A stretch of DNA of 64,000 bases from Gammaproteobacteria bacterium (lineage in GTDB: Bacteria > Pseudomonadota > Gammaproteobacteria > HK1): NCBI GenBank assembly GCA_022824305.1, contig JAJEAD010000020.1, positions 83,272-147,271 on the forward strand, read 5' to 3'. Below are positions 1 through 8,323 of the stretch, one piece after another. The first letter of the stretch is position 1; the number at the start of each line of letters is the position of its first letter. The notes below the pieces were generated by a model. It ran no database searches. It was not told where the DNA came from and worked only from the letters and a program-made list of their open reading frames with translations. The translations under genes were made by a program, and so were the position numbers.

Positions 1-88
1 CGGCGCATCCGGGTACCGCGCGCCGGAGTCCGCTAAAGTCGCCCCTTCCGGGGCAGTCCGGCCCCGCACAGACCCAAGGAGATGCCAC

Positions 89-574
89 ATGACCATCAAG
101 GCCGGAGACCGGCTTCCCAGCGTGACCCTGCACGAGATGGGCGCGGAGGGCCCGCAGCCAGTGAGCACCGACGACCTCTGCCGGGGCCGCCGGGTGGTGC
201 TCTTCGGCGTGCCCGGCGCCTTCACCCCCACCTGCTCCAACGCCCACGTGCCCGGCTTTCTCGCCAACGCGCATGCGATCAGGGCCAAGGGCGTGGACGA
301 GATCGCCTGCCTCTCCGTCAACGACGCTTTCGTCATGGGGGCGTGGGCGGATTCCCAGAACACCGGGACGGAGATCCGCATGCTCGCCGACGGCGACGGC
401 GCCTTCGCCGAAGCGGCCGGACTCGTGCTCGATCTCACCGGCCACGGACTCGGCGTGCGCTCGCAGCGCTTCGCGATCGTGGCCCGCGACGGCGTGGTGG
501 AGAGGATCGAGATCGAACCCGACCCGACCGAGGCCGAGGCGACCGGCGCGGAGCGCACCCTCGAGCATCTTTAG
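89..574 (+). CDS. Peroxiredoxin (Prx5/redoxin type)
   Basis: 161-residue thiol peroxidase of the AhpC/TSA superfamily, Prx5 subgroup, reducing H2O2 and alkyl hydroperoxides in the cytoplasm. The peroxidatic motif PGAFTPTC is present with Cys49 and Thr46 in the expected PxxxTxxC arrangement, followed by the SNAHVPGF stretch typical of Prx5 proteins. The length matches single-domain Prx5. No resolving Cys pair is obvious, so it probably uses glutathione or a glutaredoxin (family knowledge). The start is supported by an AAGGAG Shine-Dalgarno about 8 bases upstream. It precedes a class III CoA transferase on the same strand by 44 bases. A short GCCCC-TTCC-GGGGC hairpin lies at 41-54. Confidence 0.9.
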   Translation: MTIKAGDRLPSVTLHEMGAEGPQPVSTDDLCRGRRVVLFGVPGAFTPTCSNAHVPGFLANAHAIRAKGVDEIACLSVNDAFVMGAWADSQNTGTEIRMLADGDGAFAEAAGLVLDLTGHGLGVRSQRFAIVARDGVVERIEIEPDPTEAEATGAERTLEHL

Positions 575-618
575 AGCCCGCATCGTCCCGACCGCCGCCC
601 CTTTCCGGAGACCGCCCC

Positions 619-1806
619 ATGCTGCCGCTCGAAGGCGTGCGGATTCTGAGCGTCGAGCAGTACGGCGCCGGCCCCTTCGGCACTCTCTTCCTCGCCGACC
701 AGGGCGCGGAAGTGATCAAGATCGAGAACCCCGCCAACGGCGGCGACATATCGCGCGGGGTCGGGCCCTTCTTCTTCGAGGCGCGCGACAGCCTCTTCTT
801 CCACGCCCTCAACCGCAACAAGAAGAGCTTCACCCTCGATCTCTCGCGCGAGGAGGGCCGCCGGGTGCTGCACGCGCTGGCGGCGGGGGCCGACGCGCTC
901 GCCTCGAACCTGCGCGGCGACGTGCCCGCCCGCCTCGGCCTCACCTACGAAGCCCTGCGGACCGTCAACCCCCGCATCGTGTGCGCCCATCTCTCCGCCT
1001 ACGGGCGCGAGGGACCGCGGGCCGACTGGCCCGGCTTCGACTACCTCATGCAGGCCGAGGCCGGCTACTTCTCCCTCACCGGCGAGCCGGGCACGCCGCC
1101 CGCGCGCTTCGGGCTCTCGATGGTCGACTTCATGACCGGGCTCGGTCTCGCCTACGCCCTGCTCGCCGGCCTGACCTCGGCCCGCGCGAGCGGGACGGGC
1201 CGCGACATGGACCTCAGCCTCTTCGACATGGCCCTCTTCAACACCAGCTACCTCGCCGCGTGGTACCTGCACGCGGGACACCGCCAGGACCGCCTGCCGC
1301 GCTCCGCGCATCCCTCGCTCACCCCCTGCCAGCTCTACCGCAGCGCCGACGGGTGGATCTACATCATGTGCAACAAGGAGAAGTTCTGGCCGGCCCTGTG
1401 CGAGCGGATCGGCCGGCCCGAGTGGGTGGAGGACGCGAGGTTCGCAAGCTTCGCGGCGCGCCTCGAGCACCGTGACGTGCTGACCGGGCTCCTCGACGCC
1501 GAGCTCGGGCGGCGGAGCACGACGGAGTGGCTCGAGCGATTCGCGGGAAGGGTGCCCGCGGCGCCGATCCACGACCTCGCGGAAGCGCTCGAGAACCCCT
1601 TCGTGACCGAGCACGGCCGGCTGCAGACCCTCCGGCACCCGAGCGCGGGGCCTTTCCGGCTCGTCGCCCCGCCGGTGCGAAGCGGCGACGAGGAGGCTCC
1701 GGCCCGTCCCGCGCCGGCGCTCGGCGAGCACACCGGCGAGCTGCTGCGCGAGCTCGGCTACGACGAGGGGGCGATCGCGAGTCTCGAGTCGGAAGGGGTG
1801 GTCTGA
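619..1806 (+). CDS. CaiB/BaiF (class III) CoA transferase
   Basis: 395-residue family III CoA transferase, a cytoplasmic enzyme that moves CoA between carboxylic acids through an aspartyl-CoA thioester. The family N-terminus (PLEGVRILSVEQYGAGP, then LADQGAEVIKIE) is intact. The catalytic Asp is in FGLSMVDFMTG at residue 170, essentially where formyl-CoA transferase has Asp169. The reading frame is open upstream to base 82, but ATG 619 is chosen because it starts exactly at the conserved N-terminus and the upstream part overlaps the peroxiredoxin in another frame. The substrate cannot be read from the sequence. The next gene starts 58 bases downstream on the same strand. Confidence 0.9.
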   Translation: MLPLEGVRILSVEQYGAGPFGTLFLADQGAEVIKIENPANGGDISRGVGPFFFEARDSLFFHALNRNKKSFTLDLSREEGRRVLHALAAGADALASNLRGDVPARLGLTYEALRTVNPRIVCAHLSAYGREGPRADWPGFDYLMQAEAGYFSLTGEPGTPPARFGLSMVDFMTGLGLAYALLAGLTSARASGTGRDMDLSLFDMALFNTSYLAAWYLHAGHRQDRLPRSAHPSLTPCQLYRSADGWIYIMCNKEKFWPALCERIGRPEWVEDARFASFAARLEHRDVLTGLLDAELGRRSTTEWLERFAGRVPAAPIHDLAEALENPFVTEHGRLQTLRHPSAGPFRLVAPPVRSGDEEAPARPAPALGEHTGELLRELGYDEGAIASLESEGVV

Positions 1807-1864
1807 CCCCGTCGGGGCGGCCGGCCGGACCCGGGAGTCGGAACATGAACTACCGAGGGGCGGG

Positions 1865-3073
1865 GTGAGTACGGTGAACGACGATCCGCGACGCGACGCG
1901 GTGGACGAGAAGGCGGTCCGTGCGCACCGGGGAGGGCGCATACGAGAGGAGCTCGCACGGCAGGGCCACGAGGCGGTGCTCGTGGTGGACCCGGTGAACC
2001 TCCGCTACGCCACCGGCACGCGAAACATGCAGGTCTGGACGATGCACAACATCTGCCGCTACGCGCTCGTGTTCGCGCAGGGCCCGACCGTGCTCTTCGA
2101 TCTCGCGACCGGGCGGCACCTGAGCGCCGGCCTGGAGAGCGTGAGCGACGTCCGGACCTCGATCCCCTTCGACTACATGCTGGTCGGCGGCAACGCCGAG
2201 CGCATGGCGGAGCGCTGGGCCGCCCAGGTCGACGACACCCTGCGGGAGCACGGCTGCACCGGAGACCGCATCGCGGTGGACCGGGCCGACGCCCTGATGG
2301 TGTGGGCGCTCGAGCGGCGCGGCCGGCGGGTGGTGGACGGCAAGTCGCTCCTCGAGCACGCGCGGGCGATCAAGTCCTCCGAAGAGATCGCGGCGTTCCG
2401 GTTCTCGCTGCGCACCTGCGAGGAGAGCGTTCGCTCGCTGCACGCCTTCGTCGCGCCGGGCATGTCGGAATCCGAAGCGCTGGGGCACCTCGTCGGCGAG
2501 AGCATCGCCCGCGGCGGCGAGTACCCGGAAACCCGCCTTCTCAGCTCCGGTCCCCGAACGAATCCGTGGTTCCAGGAGACCTCCGGGCGGGTCCTGCAGG
2601 CGGGAGACCTGCTGTCCTTCGATACCGACCTGATCGGCCCCATGGGCTTCTACAACGACATCTCGCGGAGCTGGACGGTCGGCGGAAGCCGGCCGAGTCC
2701 GGCGCAGAAGACCCTCTTCGACATCTCCCGGGAGCAGCTCGCCCACAACATCGAGCTCCTCCGGCCCGGCGTCGCGTTCCTGGAGTACGCGTCCCGGGCC
2801 TACCGGCTGCCCGACCTCTACCTCGCGAACCGATACGCGGACATCGTTCACGGATGCGGGCTGGGGGTGGAGTATCCCTTCGTCCTGTACCCGGAAGACG
2901 CCGAGGACGGCGCCTACGACGGCCACTTCGAAGCGAACATGATCGTCTGCGTGGAGAGCTACGTGGGAGCTCTCGACGGCGTGGAGGGAGTCAAGCTGGA
3001 GCAGCCGGTACTCATCACCGACCACGGACCGCAAATCCTGAGCGAGCTCCCCCTGGACGCGGCCGACTTCTAG
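1865..3073 (+). CDS. M24-family protein, DddP-like (proposed catalytic Asp replaced)
   Basis: 402-residue creatinase/aminopeptidase-fold (M24) protein, GTG start. It has the metal set Asp253 and Asp255 (FDTDLIG), Asp265 (NDIS), His329 (HGCGLG), Glu364 (CVES) and Glu379 (KLEQ). As I recall DddP (DMSP lyase), its iron ligands are D295, D297, D307, H371, E406 and E421; all six are offset here by exactly 42, which implies gap-free alignment over this region. DddP-like stretches include NLRYATGTRNMQ, GPRTNPWFQE and SFDTDLIG. The DddP catalytic Asp377 would fall at residue 335, which is Val here. The protein therefore belongs to the DddP-like branch but is unlikely to use the published lyase mechanism. 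A prolidase-like or related C-N or C-S cleavage role is possible. It sits between a CoA transferase and an LLM oxidoreductase. Confidence 0.85.
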   Translation: MSTVNDDPRRDAVDEKAVRAHRGGRIREELARQGHEAVLVVDPVNLRYATGTRNMQVWTMHNICRYALVFAQGPTVLFDLATGRHLSAGLESVSDVRTSIPFDYMLVGGNAERMAERWAAQVDDTLREHGCTGDRIAVDRADALMVWALERRGRRVVDGKSLLEHARAIKSSEEIAAFRFSLRTCEESVRSLHAFVAPGMSESEALGHLVGESIARGGEYPETRLLSSGPRTNPWFQETSGRVLQAGDLLSFDTDLIGPMGFYNDISRSWTVGGSRPSPAQKTLFDISREQLAHNIELLRPGVAFLEYASRAYRLPDLYLANRYADIVHGCGLGVEYPFVLYPEDAEDGAYDGHFEANMIVCVESYVGALDGVEGVKLEQPVLITDHGPQILSELPLDAADF

Positions 3074-3179
3074 CCGCAACTGACCGCCTGCCAGAGCTGC
3101 CGGTGGCAGGCGAGGCAGGATCGGATACCCTCGCCGCCTCCGGCGACCCCGTTCCTTCGATCAAGCGGACCCGCACCCC

Positions 3180-4163
3180 GTGACTCGATTCAGCATCATG
3201 ACCGCGCTCGACCCGAAAGCGCCGATCGGCGAGGTCGGCGTCCTCGCGGACGCGGCCGAGGCGCTCGGGTTTCACAAGCTGTGGCTGTGGGACTCCTGGG
3301 CCTCGAAGGACGGCTACATCGGCCTCGCGCTGGCCGCCCAGCACACCGAGCGGCTGCTGCTGGGCACCGGCGTCGCCCCCACCCCGCTTCGACACTCCGC
3401 CCTGCTCGTCAACGCCATCGCGACCGTCGACGACATCAGCGGAGGACGGGCGGTGCTCGGCATCGGCAGCGGGGGGCAGGCGACCTGCGGGCGCCTCGGC
3501 GTGCCCAAGGCCCGCATCGCGGAGTTCCGCGCCGAGATCGAGCTCATTCGCCGCCTCCTCGCGGGCGAGGAAGTGGTGGGCGGGCAGCCCTACCGCGTCG
3601 AGTCGGTGACGCGTCCGATTCCCCTCTACACCGCGGTATGGGGACCGCGCATGCAGGCGCTCTCCGGCGAGCTCGCCGACGGGGTGATCATCATGGGCCC
3701 GGAGCGGGCGGAAGTGTTCTCGCAGAAAATGCAACGCATCCGCAGCGCGGCCGCGGGAGCGGAGCGCGACCCCGACGACGTGCGTTGCGTGCTGCAGGTA
3801 TCCTGCGCCTACGCCGACGACCCGGGACCCCTGATCGAGAAGTACAAGTCGCTCGCCATCCACCACATGCAGCGCCTCGGCTACGAGGGTGAGTATCCGG
3901 CCGAGTTCCGGCATCTCTTCGACGAAGTGCGCGAGGCGGTGCGCCTCATCGCGATGCCCGAGGGGGAGTCACCGGGCGCCGGCCGCGTGCCCGACGAGTT
4001 CGTCCGGCACTCCCTGCTGGTCGGGACCGAGGCCGAATGCGTGGCGCGCCTTGCAGACATCCTGGCGCTGCGGCCCGACGAGGTGGTCTTCAGCGTGGGG
4101 TACGCCAAGGTCGCGGACCTCGAGAAGGCGGCGTCCCTGTTCTCCAAGGCGGCGTCCGCCTGA
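3180..4163 (+). CDS. LLM-class flavin-dependent oxidoreductase
   Basis: 327-residue luciferase-like monooxygenase/F420-dependent reductase fold (single-domain TIM barrel). Family marks are GFHKLWLWDSW near the N-terminus, LLLGTGVAPTPLRHSALLVNAIATVD, ISGGRAVLGIGSGG and the C-terminal PDEVVFSVGY. It resembles methylenetetrahydromethanopterin-reductase-like members, which use F420 or FMN. The cofactor and substrate cannot be decided by eye. GTG start directly after a short intergenic stretch. The frame runs uninterrupted to a TGA 41 bases before the FIST gene start. Confidence 0.88.
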   Translation: MTRFSIMTALDPKAPIGEVGVLADAAEALGFHKLWLWDSWASKDGYIGLALAAQHTERLLLGTGVAPTPLRHSALLVNAIATVDDISGGRAVLGIGSGGQATCGRLGVPKARIAEFRAEIELIRRLLAGEEVVGGQPYRVESVTRPIPLYTAVWGPRMQALSGELADGVIIMGPERAEVFSQKMQRIRSAAAGAERDPDDVRCVLQVSCAYADDPGPLIEKYKSLAIHHMQRLGYEGEYPAEFRHLFDEVREAVRLIAMPEGESPGAGRVPDEFVRHSLLVGTEAECVARLADILALRPDEVVFSVGYAKVADLEKAASLFSKAASA

Positions 4164-4204
4164 GCCCACCCGCAAGCGCGCGCCGCGCACGGGTCGCGAC
4201 CGGT

Positions 4205-5377
4205 ATGATCCGCGGACCGCGAAGCGAGGCATTCGATCCCCAAGTGCAAGCGAACGTCGACACCACCCCCTTCGCGTCGGCCATCCAGATGGGGGACGAC
4301 CCGCGCACCGTCTCGGACGCGCTGGGGCGTGCACTCGAGGGCGGGGAGGGAAAACTGGGCATCCTCTACGCGAGCGAGGGCTTCGCGCCGCACTTCGAAG
4401 GCATGGTGGAATCGCTGCGCGAGCGTACCGGCACGAAGGAGTGGGTCGCCGCGGCCGGATACGGCGTGATCGCGGGCGGCGAAGAGCACTACGGAGAGGC
4501 CGGTGCGGCCGCGCTCCTGCTCGACGTGCCGCCGGACGGCTACCGCCTCTTCGCCGGGGGCAGCACGGTCGGCGCCGAGCTCGCGGCAAGGCACGGGGAG
4601 TGGCTCCGCGACGCGACCATGCCGCTCGCGCTCACCCACGTCGATCCCCGGCACGGCGATGCGATGGAGGCGGTGGACCGCTTCGCCGCCGACACCGGCG
4701 CCTTCCTGGTCGGAGGGCTGACCGCGGCCGCGGAAGATGCGCCCCACCAGGCCGGCGGCGCCACCGGGTGCCTGAGCGGAGTCGCCCTGTCGCCGCTCCG
4801 GGTCGAGGTCGCGACGGGCCTGAGCCAGGGCTGCACGCCGCTGGGGCCGGTCCACACCGTCACCCGGAGCAAGGGCAACGTCCTGGTCGGGCTCGACGGC
4901 CGCCCCGCCCTCGACGTCTTCTCGGAGGACATCGGAGAGGAGCTCGCCTCCGACCTGCGCCGGGTCGGAGGCCTCATATTCGCCGCGCTGCCGGTAACCG
5001 GCTCGGACACCGCGGACTACACGGTGCGGAACCTCGTCGCCATCGATCCCGCGAGCAAGGCGATCGCGATCGCGGCGGCCGTGCCCGAGGGCGACCGGGT
5101 GCTCTTCTGCCGGCGTGACCGGGAAAGCGCGGTGGAGGACATGCGCCGGATGACCGGAGACCTCAGGCGCAGGATCGGCAACCGGGCCGTGCGCGGCGGG
5201 ATCTACGTCTCCTGCGCGGCCCGGGGACCGAACCAGTTCGCCGCCCCCGAGTCCGAAACGGAGATCATCCGGGACGCCCTCGGCGACTTCCCCATGATCG
5301 GGTTCTTCGCGAACGGGGAGCTCAACCGGGACCGGATCTACTCCTACACCGGGGTGCTGGCGCTCTTCGTCGCGTGA
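4205..5377 (+). CDS. FIST N/C domain protein
   Basis: 390-residue protein with the FIST N-terminal (about residues 25-200) and FIST_C (about 220-370) arrangement, a predicted small-ligand sensory module. Visible features are GILYASEGFAPHFEGM, the Gly-rich AAAGYGVIAGGEEHY, a conserved central VGGLTAAAED, and the C-terminal GIYVSCAARGPN followed by IGFFANGEL, which is the typical FIST_C ending. ATG 4205 is preferred: upstream in-frame codons overlap the LLM gene and read as non-conserved Arg-rich sequence. Its stop overlaps the next gene's GTG start by four bases (GTGA), so it is translationally coupled to the ABC permease. This suggests that ligand sensing and transport are linked (inference). 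Confidence 0.85.
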   Translation: MIRGPRSEAFDPQVQANVDTTPFASAIQMGDDPRTVSDALGRALEGGEGKLGILYASEGFAPHFEGMVESLRERTGTKEWVAAAGYGVIAGGEEHYGEAGAAALLLDVPPDGYRLFAGGSTVGAELAARHGEWLRDATMPLALTHVDPRHGDAMEAVDRFAADTGAFLVGGLTAAAEDAPHQAGGATGCLSGVALSPLRVEVATGLSQGCTPLGPVHTVTRSKGNVLVGLDGRPALDVFSEDIGEELASDLRRVGGLIFAALPVTGSDTADYTVRNLVAIDPASKAIAIAAAVPEGDRVLFCRRDRESAVEDMRRMTGDLRRRIGNRAVRGGIYVSCAARGPNQFAAPESETEIIRDALGDFPMIGFFANGELNRDRIYSYTGVLALFVA

Positions 5378-6192
5378 ACGGAGCTCCCACCCCCCGCCGC
5401 CCGCGCTGGTTCGAGTTCCAGCGAGCGATCCCGGCGCGCGCGAGCCTTGCGCTCGGCGTCTCCGTCTGGATCATCTTCTTCCTTCTCTGGGAATCCGCGG
5501 TCGTCTTCGAGTGGGTCAACAGCCTCTTCATGCCCCCGCCCGAGAAAGTCCTGCTCGGACTCTGGTCTCTGCTGGTCAAGGACGCCTTCCTCGTCGATAT
5601 CGGGATCAGCATCTATCGCATCGCGCTGAGCTTCGCGCTCGCCTGCCTGGTCGCGGTCCCGCTCGGCATCTTCATGGGCTCCTTCCCGCGCGTCGAGGCC
5701 TTCTTCAACCCGCTCGTCTCGGCCTGGCGCTACCTGCCCGCGCCCTCGTTCATCCCCCTGCTGCTCATGTGGTTCGGCACCGGGGACGGACAGAAGATCG
5801 CGCTCCTCTTCATCGGCGTGATCTGGTTCCTGATCACCATCATCATGGACCACGTGAAGTCGGTGCGGCGCGAGCTCATCGAGACTTCGATGACGCTGGG
5901 CGGGAACCGCTGGCAAATCCTCCGCACCGTCGTGATCCCCGCCTCCATGCCCAACATCATGGTGGCCATGCGCCAGATGCTGGCGGTGAGCTGGACCTAC
6001 CTGGTCATCGCCGAGATCGTCGCCGCCACCACCGGCATCGGCGCGGTCATGATGCGGGCCAAGCGCTTCCTGCACGTGGAGAAGATCATGGCGGGAATCC
6101 TGGTCATCGGACTGCTGGGACTGCTCTTCGACTTTCTCTTCCGGCGCCTGCATCGCCTGCTCTTCCCCTACCTGGAGAGCGAGCGACGATAG
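5374..6192 (+). CDS. NitT/TauT-type ABC transporter permease
   Basis: 272-residue integral membrane permease of the nitrate/sulfonate/taurine ABC importer group (SsuC/TauC-like). About six hydrophobic helices are visible, starting with ASLALGVSVWIIFFLLWE. The cytoplasmic EAA loop reads ETSMTLGGNRWQILRTVVIP with the conserved Gly. GTG start overlapping the FIST stop codon. The gene is followed by the binding protein and, further on, the ATPase of the same transporter. Placement immediately upstream of a ureohydrolase and urease suggests a guanidino-, amidino- or ureido-type substrate. That is inference from context; the family itself takes nitrate, cyanate, sulfonates, taurine and pyrimidine precursors. 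Confidence 0.9.
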   Translation: MNGAPTPRRPRWFEFQRAIPARASLALGVSVWIIFFLLWESAVVFEWVNSLFMPPPEKVLLGLWSLLVKDAFLVDIGISIYRIALSFALACLVAVPLGIFMGSFPRVEAFFNPLVSAWRYLPAPSFIPLLLMWFGTGDGQKIALLFIGVIWFLITIIMDHVKSVRRELIETSMTLGGNRWQILRTVVIPASMPNIMVAMRQMLAVSWTYLVIAEIVAATTGIGAVMMRAKRFLHVEKIMAGILVIGLLGLLFDFLFRRLHRLLFPYLESERR

Positions 6193-6277
6193 GGCCGAAG
6201 GGAGCCGGGACGCCGGACCGGGACGGCACGCCGCCCGGGACGGCAAGTGGACCATTTCACACAGGAGAGACGAGAGA

Positions 6278-7348
6278 ATGAAACTTCGCAGCATCGCAAG
6301 GCGCTTCCGCGGCGCAGGCGTCGCGCTCCTGAGCGCGCTCCTGCTCTGGACGACCGGCCCCGCGCTCGCGGCCAAGGAGGAGGTCCGCATCGCCGGCCTC
6401 ACCTGGCCCGGCTACGGCTTCTGGTTCATTGCGAAGGAGAAGGGCCTCGCGCCGGACCTGGACATCAGCTACCAGGCGATCGAGGACCCCTTCCAGACCT
6501 TCAGTCTGGCGACCGCGGGAAGGCTGGACGTCGTCTCCAGCACCATAGAGTTCGCGCCCATCGCCACCGCCGAGGGCATGCCGGTCAAGCTGGTGGCCTA
6601 CGGGAACATCTCCTACGGCACCGACAAGATCGTCGTCGGCCCCGGAATCGAGAGCGCCGCCGATCTGGTGGGCAAGAAGGTGGCGGTGCTCGAAGGCGGC
6701 CTCGCCCAGCTCTACATGGCGATCTGGCTGGAGCAGAACGGCGTGGCCTACGACCAGGTCGAGTACGTGAACCTGATCATGGACGATGCCGCCTCGGCCA
6801 TGATCGGCGGCGACGTGGCCGCGGCCGAGTTCTGGGACCCCTTCGGCCCGCAGGTCCTCGAGTCGCGTCCCGACACCCGGCTCGCGGCCCAGTCGCGTGA
6901 GCCCTTCTGGCTCGGGAACGCCCTCATCGCCGATGCCCTCTTCATGAACGCCGACTTCATCGAGCAGAGGCGTGAGGTCGCGGTGAAGACCATGCAAGCG
7001 CTCTACGACGCGATCGCCTGGTGGCGGGAGAACCCCGAGGAAGGCAACCGGATCATCGCGGAAGGCATGAAGATGCCGCTCGAGGACGTCGAGCTGGTGA
7101 TCGGGAAGGATGGCAGCGGGAAGGACGGCGGCCTCTATCCCTACTCGTTCCTGGAGGCGGCGCGCTTCTGCGGCGCGGCGCCGGGCGACCCGCCCTTCGG
7201 ACAGAGCAACGGTCAGATCGAAGACCACTGGCGCATGACCAACGAGTGGTGGATCAAGTTCGGCCAGATGTCCGAGACCATCGAGCCGTCGCAGGGAATC
7301 GACTGCTCGCTGCTCGCCGACCTGCACGGCTCCGGCTACGGCGGATAG
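6278..7348 (+). CDS. NitT/TauT-type ABC substrate-binding protein
   Basis: 356-residue periplasmic binding protein (SsuA/THI5-like). A Sec signal peptide covers about residues 1-31: Arg-rich n-region, hydrophobic core VALLSALLLW, cleavage after Ala-Leu-Ala. The mature part starts with the family pattern EVRIAGLTWPGYGFWFIAKE. A VKLVAYG stretch and IVVGPGIESAADLVGKKVAV, the usual 'domain 1 to hinge' signature, follow. A good AGGAGA ribosome site lies just upstream of the ATG. It belongs with the permease before it and the ATPase after it. Ligand unknown; the context favours a nitrogen compound processed to urea. Confidence 0.9.
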   Translation: MKLRSIARRFRGAGVALLSALLLWTTGPALAAKEEVRIAGLTWPGYGFWFIAKEKGLAPDLDISYQAIEDPFQTFSLATAGRLDVVSSTIEFAPIATAEGMPVKLVAYGNISYGTDKIVVGPGIESAADLVGKKVAVLEGGLAQLYMAIWLEQNGVAYDQVEYVNLIMDDAASAMIGGDVAAAEFWDPFGPQVLESRPDTRLAAQSREPFWLGNALIADALFMNADFIEQRREVAVKTMQALYDAIAWWRENPEEGNRIIAEGMKMPLEDVELVIGKDGSGKDGGLYPYSFLEAARFCGAAPGDPPFGQSNGQIEDHWRMTNEWWIKFGQMSETIEPSQGIDCSLLADLHGSGYGG

Positions 7349-7437
7349 GCGAAAGCGCCGGTGAGGGAGGCCTCGATCACGGCCGGACCGACGCCGGTCC
7401 GGCCGGCGATTGGCGCGCCGCGCGCCGGTGTCGGCTC

Positions 7438-8259
7438 GTGAGCGCGGCGCCGAGGGAGACGAAGCTCTCCGTCCACGGCCTGTCGAAGGACTTCCGCCTC
7501 GGCTCCGGGGAGACCATTCAGGCGGTCGCCGACATCTCCTTCGATGTCCGGGACAACGAGCTCTGCGCCCTGCTCGGTCCTTCGGGCTGCGGCAAGTCGA
7601 CCGTCCTGCGCATGGTGGCGGGGCTGGAGGAGCCCGGCGCCGGCTCCCTCATGCTCGACGGCAAGGCGATCGCGGGCCCGGGCCGGGAGCGCGGCATGGT
7701 GTTCCAGTCCTACACCTCCTTCGACTGGCTCACCGTGCAGGAGAACGTGGAGTACGGGATGCGCCTGAACGGGGTGCCCAGGGCGGAACGCCGCGACCGG
7801 GCCCGACACTTCATCGACCTGGTGAGCCTCGGCGCCTTCCGTCACGCCTTCCCCATCGAGCTCTCCGGCGGAATGAAGCAGCGCGTCGCGATCGCGCGCA
7901 CCCTGGCCAACGAGCCGGCGATACTGCTGATGGACGAGCCCTTCGGAGCGCTCGACGCGGAGACCCGCTGGACCATGCAGGAGCTCCTGATCGACATTCT
8001 GGAATCCACCGACACCACCGTCCTCATGGTCACCCACGACATCGAGGAGGCGATATTCCTCGCCGACCGCATCGTCTTCATGACCCGGCATCCCGGCCGG
8101 ATCCGGAAGATCCTGACGACCGACTTCAAGGGCGGGCGACGAGTGGCCGACAAGGAGGCGGTGGTCGGTCTGCCCGAGTACGGCGCGCTCGAACGCCACA
8201 TCATGCACATGATGCGAGAGGAAAGCCCGAGCCGCGAGCACCACGCCGCCGAAGGATGA
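7438..8259 (+). CDS. NitT/TauT-type ABC transporter ATPase
   Basis: 273-residue ATP-binding subunit (SsuB/TauB-like). Walker A is GPSGCGKST, the Q-loop is in MVFQSYTSFDW, the ABC signature is LSGGMKQR, Walker B is ILLMDEPFGALD and the H-loop is MVTHDIEEA. The GTG at 7438 is chosen because conserved sequence (KLSVHGLSKDF) begins about nine codons later. The longer in-frame extension overlaps the binding-protein gene and is not conserved-looking. It completes the three-gene importer starting at 5374. The ureohydrolase A gene follows after 64 bases, so the four genes are probably one transcript. Confidence 0.92.
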   Translation: MSAAPRETKLSVHGLSKDFRLGSGETIQAVADISFDVRDNELCALLGPSGCGKSTVLRMVAGLEEPGAGSLMLDGKAIAGPGRERGMVFQSYTSFDWLTVQENVEYGMRLNGVPRAERRDRARHFIDLVSLGAFRHAFPIELSGGMKQRVAIARTLANEPAILLMDEPFGALDAETRWTMQELLIDILESTDTTVLMVTHDIEEAIFLADRIVFMTRHPGRIRKILTTDFKGGRRVADKEAVVGLPEYGALERHIMHMMREESPSREHHAAEG

Positions 8260-8323
8260 GCACGCGGCGAGCGGCTCTCCTTCCCTCCGGCCCTCGTGCC
8301 ATTCAATCGAGGAAGCACAAGCG

